A stretch of 17,067 nt of DNA from an uncultured Gammaproteobacteria bacterium (GTDB lineage Bacteria > Pseudomonadota > Gammaproteobacteria > Pseudomonadales > Azotimanducaceae_A), in assembly GCA_913041025.1 (NCBI GenBank), contig CAJWGQ010000045.1, positions 1 to 17,067 on the forward strand. Reading direction: 5' to 3'. Shown one piece after another: positions 8,514 to 16,298 of the stretch. Within the stretch, counting starts at the first letter, position 1; the number at the start of each line of letters is the position of its first letter. Position numbers and translations under genes: made by a program. The notes beneath the pieces are model-generated. The model searched no databases. It saw only the letters and a list, made by a program, of their open reading frames with translations, and was not told the DNA's origin.

Positions 8514-10409
8514 ATGGCGAATTTATTAGGTGTTCCCGATAAGACGAGCTACACGCCTCCCAACACATTCAGAGCGTGGCAATACGCTGTTGTTGTTTTT
8601 GTTCTGGCTTTAGGCTCGATATATGCACTGCCGAACCTTTACCAGCCTGATCCTGCTATCCAAATAAGAAGCCAGGAGGATGTCCCTTTCGGGCCAGATC
8701 TCAGGTTTGAGCTAAGAGAAGAGTTTGTTAAAAATGGGGTTTATCCGAAATCAATTGAACTGGTTGATTCGCAATTTGAGTTGCTAGTCCGTTTTGATAA
8801 CGATCAGGATCAGCTCAGGGGCCAGGCATTAGTTGATCGATACTTGTCTGAAAATCAATTGGATTATCTAGCGTCGCTTAATCGAGCATCGACAGCACCA
8901 GCTTGGTTGCGGGATATTGGTGGGAAGCCTATGTCCTTAGGTCTCGATTTGTCGGGTGGAGTACATTTCCTTTTACAAGTTGATATGGATCAATATCTCG
9001 ATGGAGTAATAGCTGACGCTGCGGAAGCAATGCGAGATACGCTGATTAAAGAACGGATTCGCTTCATACCTGGGAGAGAATGGGTTGAAGATGGTTCGAT
9101 TGTCATCAAATTCCGGGACGAATCTGACAAGGATTCGGCTGTCGATGCTTTGGATGAGTTCCTGGATTTTGATGTATTTGACCGCGAAGTTGGCGGTAAT
9201 CCTGCCCTTAGATACACCCTAAAGATCGACAGAGTAGCTGAATTGGAAGACAGGGCGATCTCACAAAACCTGACCAGTTTACGAAATCGTGTAAACGAAT
9301 TAGGTGTATCTGAGCCCCAGGTGCAGAAATTAGGCAGAACACGGATAGTTGTCGATTTGCCAGGGCTGCAGGACAGCGCAAAGGCCAAACGTATACTCAA
9401 TAAATTCGCCAATTTGGATTTCAGATTAGCTGGCTTGCCCAATTCTCGGCGGTCGCAAATTGAAACCTACCCTTACGAGGGGCGCGATGTTGACATTTTA
9501 CGTAGAAGCATTGTAACCGGCGATAATGTGCAGGATGCTCAACAGAGCTACGATCCGCAAACGAGCCAGCCTCAAGTTAACATCCAGTTAGATAACGACG
9601 GCGGCAGAAAAATGAACGAAGCCACTGGCCCAAATATCGGTCGCTCCATGGCGATACTCTTCATCGAACAAAAACCACAAATCGAAAAAAGGATAGTCGA
9701 TGGAGAATTGACTGAAATTAGAACAACTGTCGAGGAAAGGCGTCTTATTAGTGTTGCAACCATACAAGCCGCTTTGGGGTTTAACTTCAGGATTACCGGG
9801 CTTGGAATCCGAGAAGCTCAAGATCTAGCCCTTCTATTGCGTGCAGGGGCATTAGCGGCACCTATGTATATCGTTGAAGAGAGAACAGTAGGAGCTCAGT
9901 TGGGTGACGAGAACGTTGAACGCGGATTTTTTTCTGTTGCGATAGGGTTCCTCATTGTTTTGATATTTATGCTCTTTTACTACCGTTTGTTTGGACTGGC
10001 CGCTAATGTCGCTCTGACCGCTAATTTGGTCTTGATTGTGGCGATTATGTCCGTTCTGGGGGCTACTTTAACTGTACCTGGTATCGCCGGTATTGTTTTA
10101 ACCGTCGGTATGGCAGTGGACGCGAACGTTTTGATTTTCTCTAGGATTAGGGAGGAGTTGAAAGAAAAATCCCCTCAGCAGGCAATACAGTCAGGATTTG
10201 ATCGAGCTTTGTTGACCATTACTGATGCTAATGTAACAACTTTCTTTGTCGCAATAATATTGCTTTCGATAGGAAGCGGGCCCGTGCGTGGGTTTGCTGT
10301 GACCCTTGCTGTCGGCATTGTTTGTTCTATGTTTACGGCGATTGTGGTAACCAGGGCCCAGGTGAATCTATTTTATGGTGGAAAGTCCTTGGAGAGCCTG
10401 CGGATATGA
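8514..10409 (+). CDS. secD: Protein translocase subunit SecD
   Basis: A 631-residue RND-family inner-membrane protein which, with SecF, uses the proton gradient to pull exported proteins out of SecYEG. The first transmembrane segment (about 22-41) ends in the family's YALPNLY, followed by the GLDLSGGVHFLLQVDMD motif (143-159), a large periplasmic P1 domain and a C-terminal bundle of five segments (about 470-625) with GMAVDANVLIFSRIREEL and the D-A-N-x-TT-x-x-x-A motif involved in proton transfer. It carries about 20 residues before the first segment that the E. coli protein lacks, and there is no alternative start in frame to remove them. Its stop codon overlaps the secF start (ATGA). Confidence 0.97.
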   Translation: MANLLGVPDKTSYTPPNTFRAWQYAVVVFVLALGSIYALPNLYQPDPAIQIRSQEDVPFGPDLRFELREEFVKNGVYPKSIELVDSQFELLVRFDNDQDQLRGQALVDRYLSENQLDYLASLNRASTAPAWLRDIGGKPMSLGLDLSGGVHFLLQVDMDQYLDGVIADAAEAMRDTLIKERIRFIPGREWVEDGSIVIKFRDESDKDSAVDALDEFLDFDVFDREVGGNPALRYTLKIDRVAELEDRAISQNLTSLRNRVNELGVSEPQVQKLGRTRIVVDLPGLQDSAKAKRILNKFANLDFRLAGLPNSRRSQIETYPYEGRDVDILRRSIVTGDNVQDAQQSYDPQTSQPQVNIQLDNDGGRKMNEATGPNIGRSMAILFIEQKPQIEKRIVDGELTEIRTTVEERRLISVATIQAALGFNFRITGLGIREAQDLALLLRAGALAAPMYIVEERTVGAQLGDENVERGFFSVAIGFLIVLIFMLFYYRLFGLAANVALTANLVLIVAIMSVLGATLTVPGIAGIVLTVGMAVDANVLIFSRIREELKEKSPQQAIQSGFDRALLTITDANVTTFFVAIILLSIGSGPVRGFAVTLAVGIVCSMFTAIVVTRAQVNLFYGGKSLESLRI

Positions 10410-11329
10410 AATTCCAATTGGACTTTATGGGCAAGCGGGTATACGCCATGATCGGCTCTGGCATTTTTCTTGTGATCTGTGTGATCTCGCTGGTGGTGAA
10501 CGGCTTAAATCTAGGGCTTGATTTTACGGGTGGGGCGATGGTGGAGGTCGGTTTCAGTGAAGAAATTGATCCTGAGCTAGTTCGAGTCGAGCTTGAAAAA
10601 GGTGGTTTCAGCAATGGAACAGTTCAATATTTTGGTTCGAATCGTGATTTATTGGTCCGGATTCCTCCAGTCGAGGGAGTAAATCAATCGGCATTAGGGG
10701 ACGAGATTTACGGGTACCTGGTAAGTGAATTTCCTGGAACAGAATTGCGACAGTCGAGTTATGTTGGACCAGCGGTCGGTGATGAATTGGCGGAAGACGG
10801 GGGTCTGGCGCTTTTAGCTGCATTGATCGTCGTGATGCTTTACATTTTGTTTCGCTTTACTAAGCAATTCTCTGTAGGCGCCGTTAGTGCTTTGGTTCAT
10901 GACGTGCTCATTGTGGTTGGTTTGTTTTCTATTTTTGGTTGGACATTTGATCTAACGGTTTTAGCTGCTCTTTTAGCTGTAATCGGTTATTCCTTAAATG
11001 ACACTATCGTCGTAAGCGACCGCATTAGAGAGAATTTTCGATCAATGCGAAAGGGTTCTGCAATAGAGGTGATAAATCAGTCGCTAAATCAAACCTTGGG
11101 TAGAACTTTAGTAACGTCTTTGACAACATTGTTTGTTCTTTTGTCACTCTTGCTTGCGGGTGGTGAAGCGATACAAGGTTTTGCTCTTGCATTGGTCGTT
11201 GGTGTGCTGGTGGGCACTTATTCTTCGATTTATGTAGCTTCGAATGTTCTAATTTTATTGAACATAAGTCGGGAGGATCTAATTGTGGTTAACGAAGAAA
11301 ATCTCGAAGATTATAAAGACGCACCGTAA
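10406..11329 (+). CDS. secF: Protein translocase subunit SecF
   Basis: A 307-residue partner of SecD (E. coli 323). The first transmembrane segment (about 12-32) is followed by LGLDFTGGAMVEVGF (36-50), a short periplasmic P4 domain, then SYVGPAVGDELAEDG and five segments, with the conserved AVIGYSLNDTIVVSDRIREN motif in the membrane bundle. The start is ATG 10406, preceded by GGAGAG at 10391-10396, giving the four-base ATGA overlap with secD; the frame extends upstream but only inside secD. It converges with suhB, 15 bases apart, and no convincing terminator lies between them. Confidence 0.96.
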   Translation: MKFQLDFMGKRVYAMIGSGIFLVICVISLVVNGLNLGLDFTGGAMVEVGFSEEIDPELVRVELEKGGFSNGTVQYFGSNRDLLVRIPPVEGVNQSALGDEIYGYLVSEFPGTELRQSSYVGPAVGDELAEDGGLALLAALIVVMLYILFRFTKQFSVGAVSALVHDVLIVVGLFSIFGWTFDLTVLAALLAVIGYSLNDTIVVSDRIRENFRSMRKGSAIEVINQSLNQTLGRTLVTSLTTLFVLLSLLLAGGEAIQGFALALVVGVLVGTYSSIYVASNVLILLNISREDLIVVNEENLEDYKDAP

Positions 11330-11344
11330 TAAGGACTGTTGTTA

Positions 11345-12130
11345 TTAGACCAACAATTTTTGCACGATCGCTCTGAAGTATTTTGGATTTGCAGCGACGA
11401 TATCGCCAGATTCAAAAAAGCTTTCCCCTCCTTTGAAGTCGCCGACGAAACCGCCAGCTTCGCGAACTATGACGATACCTGCAGCAATATCCCAAGGCTT
11501 AAGCGAAGGGTGCCAAAAACCATCGAATTTAGCTGAGGCCACATAGGCCAGGTCGAGAGCGGCACTTCCAGTAGATCGGATCGCCTGGCAAGATCTTGTG
11601 AACTCTTGAAGATTTTTGATATAGGAGTCTAGCCTCTGGGTCACGCTGCCAGGAGCAATACCCGCCGAAACAAGACCATCTTCGAGAAACTCGTTATTCG
11701 AAACTCTGATTTTTTTTCCGTTAAGTGTGGCCCCATAGCCTCTACTAGCCACGTATTCTTCGCGATTCATGGGGTCAACTATCACACCGTGTTCTAGATG
11801 CTTGCCCTTTTGAATTCCAATGGAAACAGCGAAGTGAGGGATCCCTCGAATGAAGTTTAAGGTTCCGTCTATAGGATCAATGATCCAAGTATATTCATTA
11901 GACGAATCGACCTGAGTAGTTCCAGACTCTTCAGCTAGAATATTATGATCAGGGTAAGTGGTCTGGATTTGCTCAACAATGATGTCCTCGGCACGTTTAT
12001 CGATATTTGAGACGAAGTCTTTTGAGGATTTTTGTTCAATTCTAAATTGATCTGGCCGATCGAAAGACAACAAGATAAAGTCAGCGGCAGCTCTGGCTGC
12101 TCGAAGTGCGATATTGGCCATGGGCTGCAT
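11345..12130 (-). CDS. suhB: Inositol-1-monophosphatase SuhB
   Basis: A 261-residue Mg-dependent inositol monophosphatase-fold protein (E. coli 267). Metal ligands are intact: AEESG (66-70), IDPIDGT (84-90) and, near the C-terminus, KPWDIAAG. In E. coli SuhB joins the rRNA antitermination complex with NusA/B/E/G, and the phosphatase activity seems secondary; I assume the same here from sequence similarity. The start at ATG 12130 gives MQPMANIALRAAR, matching E. coli MHPMLNIAVRAAR; a start four codons upstream is possible but not supported. It lies divergent from trmJ, the order typical of gammaproteobacteria. Confidence 0.94.
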   Translation of the reverse strand: MQPMANIALRAARAAADFILLSFDRPDQFRIEQKSSKDFVSNIDKRAEDIIVEQIQTTYPDHNILAEESGTTQVDSSNEYTWIIDPIDGTLNFIRGIPHFAVSIGIQKGKHLEHGVIVDPMNREEYVASRGYGATLNGKKIRVSNNEFLEDGLVSAGIAPGSVTQRLDSYIKNLQEFTRSCQAIRSTGSAALDLAYVASAKFDGFWHPSLKPWDIAAGIVIVREAGGFVGDFKGGESFFESGDIVAANPKYFRAIVQKLLV

Positions 12131-12186
12131 TTTGTGTCTCAAGAAGGAAGTAATTGCCTAATGTTAACACGAAGACATGGGGATTT

Positions 12187-12194
12187 CGGAGGAA
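12187..12194 (+). promoter_or_regulatory. Ribosome binding site deciding the trmJ start
   Basis: CGGAGGAA is the strongest Shine-Dalgarno match noticed in the window. The GGAGG core ends five bases before a GTG at 12198, the expected spacing. It lies downstream of the first in-frame ATG (12177), so it cannot serve that codon and points to GTG as the true start. Confidence 0.65.
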
Positions 12195-12197
12195 CAA

Positions 12198-12917
12198 GTG
12201 TTCGAAAATGTAAGAATAATATTAGTTGAACCACAACATCCGGGTAATATCGGAGCCAGTGCTAGAGCTATGAAGAACATGGGTTTTAATGATCTTCGTC
12301 TGGTGAGTCCAAAGCGTTTTCCTGATCCTCAGGCTGATTGGAGGGCCGCGGGGGCTGCAGATTTGCTAGAGGATTCTGATATTTATTCAACTCTGAATAA
12401 AGCGATCGCAGATTGTCAGCTAGTGGTTGGGACGAGCGCGAGAGTGCGCAATATTCCGAGGCCTTCAATATTTGCTAAAGAATTACCGGATTTAATCTCA
12501 CGTCATCCTGCCGGGTTAAAAGTAGGGGTTTTATTTGGCAGGGAGGACAGTGGTTTAACTAATGAGGAGCTACAATTGTGTCACTATCACCTTCAAATTC
12601 CGTCCGATGAAGGCTATCCGGTGCTGAATATAGCTATGGCCTTGCAAATAGTGGTGTATGAATTGTTTATTTCTGCGAGTGGAAAACTGAAAAAAGAACC
12701 AGAGTGGGATAGGGCTATCGCTTCCTCAGGCGAGGTAGAGTTAATGCTTGAGCATTTGGAACAAGTGCTTTTTGAAAGTGAATTTCTCGATAGTGAAAAT
12801 CCTGGAAAGACACTAGTTAGATTGCGGCGAATGTTTATGCGCATTCAGTTGGACGAGACAGAGGTTCAGATGTTACGAGGCATATTAAAACATTTGCATA
12901 AACGAGCGGGTAATTGA
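12198..12917 (+). CDS. trmJ: tRNA (cytidine/uridine-2'-O-)-methyltransferase TrmJ
   Basis: A 239-residue SPOUT-class methyltransferase that 2'-O-methylates position 32 in the anticodon loop of several tRNAs. Family marks are VRIILVEPQHPGNIGASARAM at the N-terminus, the VVGTSAR strand, and the knot motifs VLFGREDSGLTNEEL and YPVLNIAMALQIVVYE. A C-terminal helical domain (about 160-239) ends in RRMFMRIQLDETEVQMLRGI, as in E. coli. From GTG 12198 the N-terminus reads [V]FENVRIILVE, aligning with E. coli MLQNIRIVLVE; an ATG seven codons upstream (12177) is less likely. It sits between suhB and iscR as in many relatives, but cysE, found between trmJ and iscR in Pseudomonas, is absent. Confidence 0.94.
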   Translation: MFENVRIILVEPQHPGNIGASARAMKNMGFNDLRLVSPKRFPDPQADWRAAGAADLLEDSDIYSTLNKAIADCQLVVGTSARVRNIPRPSIFAKELPDLISRHPAGLKVGVLFGREDSGLTNEELQLCHYHLQIPSDEGYPVLNIAMALQIVVYELFISASGKLKKEPEWDRAIASSGEVELMLEHLEQVLFESEFLDSENPGKTLVRLRRMFMRIQLDETEVQMLRGILKHLHKRAGN

Positions 12918-12990
12918 AAAAAAATTTCGTAGATCAATTAGACCCCATATTGCATACTATCTCACCCAGATTGGTTTGATTAGGTGTCTC

Positions 12991-13458
12991 ATGCGCTTAA
13001 CAAGCAAAGGTCGCTATGCGGTTACGGCGATACTAGACATTGCTATTCATCAAGAGAATGGTTTGGTAAGCGTCAAGGATATCGCAAAACGTCAGAACAT
13101 TTCAGAATCTTACCTGGAGCAATTGCTGGGTCGGTTGAGGCAGGCACAATTAGTGCTGAGTCAGCGTGGTCCTGGTGGCGGATACTCTTTGAAGGATAAT
13201 CCCTCAAAAGTCAGTGTATCCAGAATCATCCAAGCCGTAGGGGAAGGTGTTGATGTCACTCTTTGCTCTGGTTCAGGTGATTGTAATAATGGTGACATGT
13301 GTTTGACTCATAACTTATGGGCATCACTTTCTAGAGAGATCGATAGGTTCTTGTTAAAAGTGACTCTCGATAAATTAGTTCACAGTAATCAATCTGATGT
13401 CGACGATCTTTTAAGTGGTGTTAGCGAATCACTGATCCAGGTCAGCAGTGTCGGCTAG
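12991..13458 (+). CDS. iscR: Fe-S cluster-responsive transcriptional regulator IscR
   Basis: A 155-residue Rrf2-family regulator. The N-terminal winged helix-turn-helix carries MRLTSKGRYAVTAILDIA and ISESYLEQLLGRLRQAQLV-x-S-x-RGPGGGY, and the [2Fe-2S] ligands C92, C98, C104 and H107 are at exactly the E. coli positions. It should therefore sense cluster status and repress or activate Fe-S assembly genes. Start is ATG 12991 after AGGTG (12982-12986); the frame continues five codons up to a TTG, which is less likely. The 73-base gap after trmJ should hold its promoter; CATACT (12953-12958) is a possible -10 box, but I could not recognise a convincing IscR operator. iscS follows after eight bases. 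Confidence 0.95.
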   Translation: MRLTSKGRYAVTAILDIAIHQENGLVSVKDIAKRQNISESYLEQLLGRLRQAQLVLSQRGPGGGYSLKDNPSKVSVSRIIQAVGEGVDVTLCSGSGDCNNGDMCLTHNLWASLSREIDRFLLKVTLDKLVHSNQSDVDDLLSGVSESLIQVSSVG

Positions 13459-13466
13459 GATTTGAT

Positions 13467-14612
13467 GTGAACCAACCAATCTATATGGATTATGCGGCCA
13501 CTACCCCGATTGATGGCCGAGTGGCGAAGCTAATGTCCCGTTATATGGATTTTGAGGGGGTTTTTGGTAATCCAGCGTCGAGGACGCATGAGTTTGGCTG
13601 GCAGGCAGAGGAAGCAGTCGAAAATGCGCGAGTTCAGGTAGCTAAAGTCCTGAATGCTGATCCGAGAGAGATAGTTTGGACTTCTGGGGCGACCGAATCC
13701 GATAATTTGGCGATAAAGGGCCTAGCCGAAAAGACGGATAAAAATCACATTATAACTAGTAAAATAGAGCACAAGGCGGTGCTTGATACATGTCACTTTT
13801 TGGAAGAAAAGGGGTTCCGAGTGACCTATTTGCAACCAGACTCAAAAGGTTGTTGTAGTGCAGAACAGGTAGAGAGAGCTCTGACAGAAGACACGTTCAT
13901 CGTTTCCTTGATGCACGTAAATAATGAGCTGGGCTCAGTCAACAATATCGCAAACATTGCAAAACTTTGTAGTAATCAAGGTGTTTTTTTCCATGTAGAT
14001 GCTGCTCAAAGTTTTGGGAAAATACCTATTGATGTGCGGAAGCTTGGGATCGATATGATCTCGATCTCTGCACACAAAATTTATGGTCCTAAGGGCATAG
14101 GAGTGCTGTTCGTCAACAGAGATTCAAATATTGGTTTGCAGCCTATGATTCATGGAGGCGGGCACGAATTTGGAATGCGGTCTGGAACTCTCGCAACTCA
14201 TCAAATAGTGGGTATTGGAGAGGCCGCAGAGTTGATGTTTCAAGAAGGAGAGAAGGACTTCGAAGACCACCTTCGTTTTCGGGAAATTTTACTGTCCAGT
14301 TTAAATCAAATTCCTGACATCCAAATCAATAGCGATTTTGAAAAATCCATCCCTTCGATTATTAACGTAAGTTTTGCTTATGTTAACGGAGAAACGCTGA
14401 TGTCTGCCCTTGATAATGTGGCTCTTTCAAGTGGTTCAGCATGTAACTCCGAGTTGGTTGAGCCTTCTTATGTTTTGAAAGGGATAGGCTTGAGCGATGA
14501 ATTGGCTGACTCTGCGCTTCGTTTTAGTTTCGGTCGTTATACCAAAGAAAAGGATGTTCAAGCTGTAGGGAACCAAGTGGCAAAGGTCGTTGGGGCATTG
14601 CGTAGCTCCTGA
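13467..14612 (+). CDS. iscS: Cysteine desulfurase IscS, lacking the usual C-terminal tail
   Basis: A 381-residue pyridoxal-phosphate enzyme that takes sulfur from cysteine as a persulfide for Fe-S clusters and tRNA thiolation. The N-terminus [14 protein letters not shown], the [14 protein letters not shown] loop, MHVNNE, the Schiff-base lysine K204 in [10 protein letters not shown], the MHGGGHE-like loop and the persulfide cysteine C326 in [17 protein letters not shown] all mark group I IscS. E. coli IscS has 404 residues; this protein stops at the end of the last helix and lacks the final ~20 residues, implicated in IscU binding in E. coli. No frameshifted tail is seen downstream. Start is GTG 13467 after AGGA (13457-13460). 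iscU and the rest of the isc genes are not downstream; ndk is. Confidence 0.94.
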   Translation: MNQPIYMDYAATTPIDGRVAKLMSRYMDFEGVFGNPASRTHEFGWQAEEAVENARVQVAKVLNADPREIVWTSGATESDNLAIKGLAEKTDKNHIITSKIEHKAVLDTCHFLEEKGFRVTYLQPDSKGCCSAEQVERALTEDTFIVSLMHVNNELGSVNNIANIAKLCSNQGVFFHVDAAQSFGKIPIDVRKLGIDMISISAHKIYGPKGIGVLFVNRDSNIGLQPMIHGGGHEFGMRSGTLATHQIVGIGEAAELMFQEGEKDFEDHLRFREILLSSLNQIPDIQINSDFEKSIPSIINVSFAYVNGETLMSALDNVALSSGSACNSELVEPSYVLKGIGLSDELADSALRFSFGRYTKEKDVQAVGNQVAKVVGALRSS

Positions 14613-14625
14613 GTCGAAGTATAAT
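14598..14625 (+). promoter_or_regulatory. Candidate promoter of ndk
   Basis: A perfect TATAAT (14620-14625) lies 75 bases before the ndk start, with TTGCGT (14598-14603) 16 bases upstream inside the end of iscS. This would let ndk and perhaps rlmN-rodZ be transcribed independently of the IscR-controlled genes. The -35 match is only three of six. Confidence 0.45.
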
Positions 14626-14700
14626 ACGCCGCCGCCCGAAGAGCTTGGTTTTATGAGTTCGGCGGAGCTTTTCACATTGTTAACGAAACAGGAGAACTGG

Positions 14701-15126
14701 ATGGCACTCGAACGCACTTTTTCAATTATTAAGCCAGACGCAGTAAAACGAAATTTGATTGGCGATATCTACTCGAGGTTCGAAAAAGCTGGTCTTGCTA
14801 TAGTAGGAGCAAGAATGCTGAGATTGACGAGTGATCAAGCTGGAGGCTTCTACGCTGAACACGAAGGAAAACCGTTTTATGCAGACTTATGTTCCTACAT
14901 GATGTCGGGTCCCGTAATGGTGCAAGTTTTAGAGGGCGAAGATGCTATTAGTGTAAATCGAAGATTAATGGGCGCCACGGATCCTAATGAGGCCGCACCT
15001 GGAACGATAAGAGCGGATTTTGCTGAAAGTATCGATGCGAATGCTGTACATGGGTCAGATTCTCCAGATTCTGCAAAGCGTGAGATTGCCTTTTTCTTCG
15101 ATGAAGAAGAGTTGTTGACTAGATAA
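14701..15126 (+). CDS. ndk: Nucleoside diphosphate kinase Ndk
   Basis: A 141-residue enzyme (E. coli 143) that passes the terminal phosphate of ATP to nucleoside diphosphates through a phosphohistidine. The N-terminus [21 protein letters not shown] is the family signature, H117 in the NAVHGSDS motif is the phosphorylated histidine, and the central [11 protein letters not shown] and [18 protein letters not shown] blocks are intact. Start is ATG 14701, five bases after AGGAGA (14690-14695). The frame stays open upstream to 14590, including an ATG at 14653, but no Ndk has such an extension. rlmN follows after 25 bases, the usual gammaproteobacterial pair. Confidence 0.97.
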   Translation: MALERTFSIIKPDAVKRNLIGDIYSRFEKAGLAIVGARMLRLTSDQAGGFYAEHEGKPFYADLCSYMMSGPVMVQVLEGEDAISVNRRLMGATDPNEAAPGTIRADFAESIDANAVHGSDSPDSAKREIAFFFDEEELLTR

Positions 15127-15151
15127 CGAAGTTTTCGACTGGGGAATAAAG

Positions 15152-16276
15152 ATGAATGAGCTGGTCAATCTGTACGGTCATACCCGTGATCAGCTCGAAG
15201 CGATGTTTGTTTCGCAAGGACAGCAGACCTTTAGAGGCCGGCAGCTGATGAAGTGGATTTACCATGATGGTGTAACGGACTTTTCAGCAATGACTGATTT
15301 GCCTCTAAATACAAGAAAATGGCTGTCTACGAATGCCCAGCTCGTCATGCCAAAAGTTGTATCCCAGGAAAAATCGTCGGACGGGACCGTTAAGTGGGCA
15401 GTGCAAGTAAACCAAGACGAGTTTGTTGAGACGGTACTGATTCCAGAAAAGGGGCGAAATACTTTGTGCGTTTCTTCGCAAGTGGGTTGTTCGCTGGACT
15501 GTAGTTTCTGTGCTACTGGTAAGCAAGGATTCAACGGTAATTTGTCCTCAGAGGAAATCATAGGTCAGCTGCTTCTTGCGAATGACTATTTAAGTGATCG
15601 AGATGAAATGGTAACCAATGTCGTCTTTATGGGAATGGGGGAACCTCTCCTCAACTTCGATGCGGTTTTAACCGCTGTCAATATCATGATGGATGATATG
15701 GCCTTTGGTCTCTCAAAACGTAAGATTACGATTAGCACTTCGGGAGTCGTTCCAGCCATAGAAAAGCTCTCCCAGTACACTGACTGTTCTCTTGCGATCT
15801 CTCTGCACGCGCCTAATGATCATATAAGAGATCAACTTGTCCCTATTAACCGACGCTATCCGATCGCTAGTTTACTTGAGGCTTGCAGAGGTTATCTGGG
15901 TTCTATAGGGCCTCACCGTAAGCTACTTTTTGAATATACTCTTCTTCGAAGTGTGAATGATGATGTGGGTCATGCACGAGAACTCGCCAATTTGCTGAGA
16001 GGCTTGCCTTGTAAGATCAATCTCATACCTTTTAATTCTTTTGATTACAGCGGTTATCAACCCCCAAGTCGGCAGACGGTATTAGATTTTCAAACCGTGT
16101 TAATTGAACAGGGGTACACTGCTATGATCAGGTCTACTCGAGGAGACGATATATCAGCCGCCTGTGGGCAGTTGGCGGGTAATGTCAAAGACCGAACTAA
16201 GAGAAGTAGTCGGTATCGAGACAACAGATCACAATCCGAAATTACATTAGTTCAGAACCATAGCGTCTTGGGTTAG
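15152..16276 (+). CDS. rlmN: Dual-specificity 23S rRNA/tRNA adenine-C2 methyltransferase RlmN
   Basis: A 374-residue radical S-adenosylmethionine enzyme that methylates C2 of A2503 in 23S rRNA and of A37 in some tRNAs. The [4Fe-4S] cysteines are C113, C117 and C120 (VGCSLDCSFCATGKQGF); the two reaction cysteines correspond to C106 (NTLCVSS) and C338 (DDISAACGQLAG). MGMGEPLLN and the CSLAISLHAPND strand are also typical. It carries a few more residues at the C-terminus (RSQSEITLVQNHSVLG) of unclear role. Start ATG 15152 follows GGGGA. In relatives pilF separates rlmN from rodZ; here only 22 bases do. Confidence 0.96.
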   Translation: MNELVNLYGHTRDQLEAMFVSQGQQTFRGRQLMKWIYHDGVTDFSAMTDLPLNTRKWLSTNAQLVMPKVVSQEKSSDGTVKWAVQVNQDEFVETVLIPEKGRNTLCVSSQVGCSLDCSFCATGKQGFNGNLSSEEIIGQLLLANDYLSDRDEMVTNVVFMGMGEPLLNFDAVLTAVNIMMDDMAFGLSKRKITISTSGVVPAIEKLSQYTDCSLAISLHAPNDHIRDQLVPINRRYPIASLLEACRGYLGSIGPHRKLLFEYTLLRSVNDDVGHARELANLLRGLPCKINLIPFNSFDYSGYQPPSRQTVLDFQTVLIEQGYTAMIRSTRGDDISAACGQLAGNVKDRTKRSSRYRDNRSQSEITLVQNHSVLG

Positions 16277-16298
16277 TTTTTTGAAGGAAGAGGAGATC

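Noticed and set aside
11339..11361. TTGTT/AACAA hairpin followed by TTTTT between secF and suhB as a terminator
   Set aside because: The stem is only five or six A/U-rich pairs with an eight-base loop, and it overlaps the suhB end; too weak to call.
12918..12990. IscR binding site upstream of iscR
   Set aside because: The CC...GG spacing of the known type 2 site does not fit any stretch here, and no type 1 palindrome was recognised by eye.
14613..14640. Frameshifted continuation of iscS encoding the missing tail
   Set aside because: None of the three frames after the stop encodes residues resembling the IscS C-terminus.
14590..14700. Upstream extension of ndk (from 14590 or ATG 14653)
   Set aside because: Ndk proteins start at MALERTF or equivalent, and the AGGAGA ribosome binding site serves ATG 14701.
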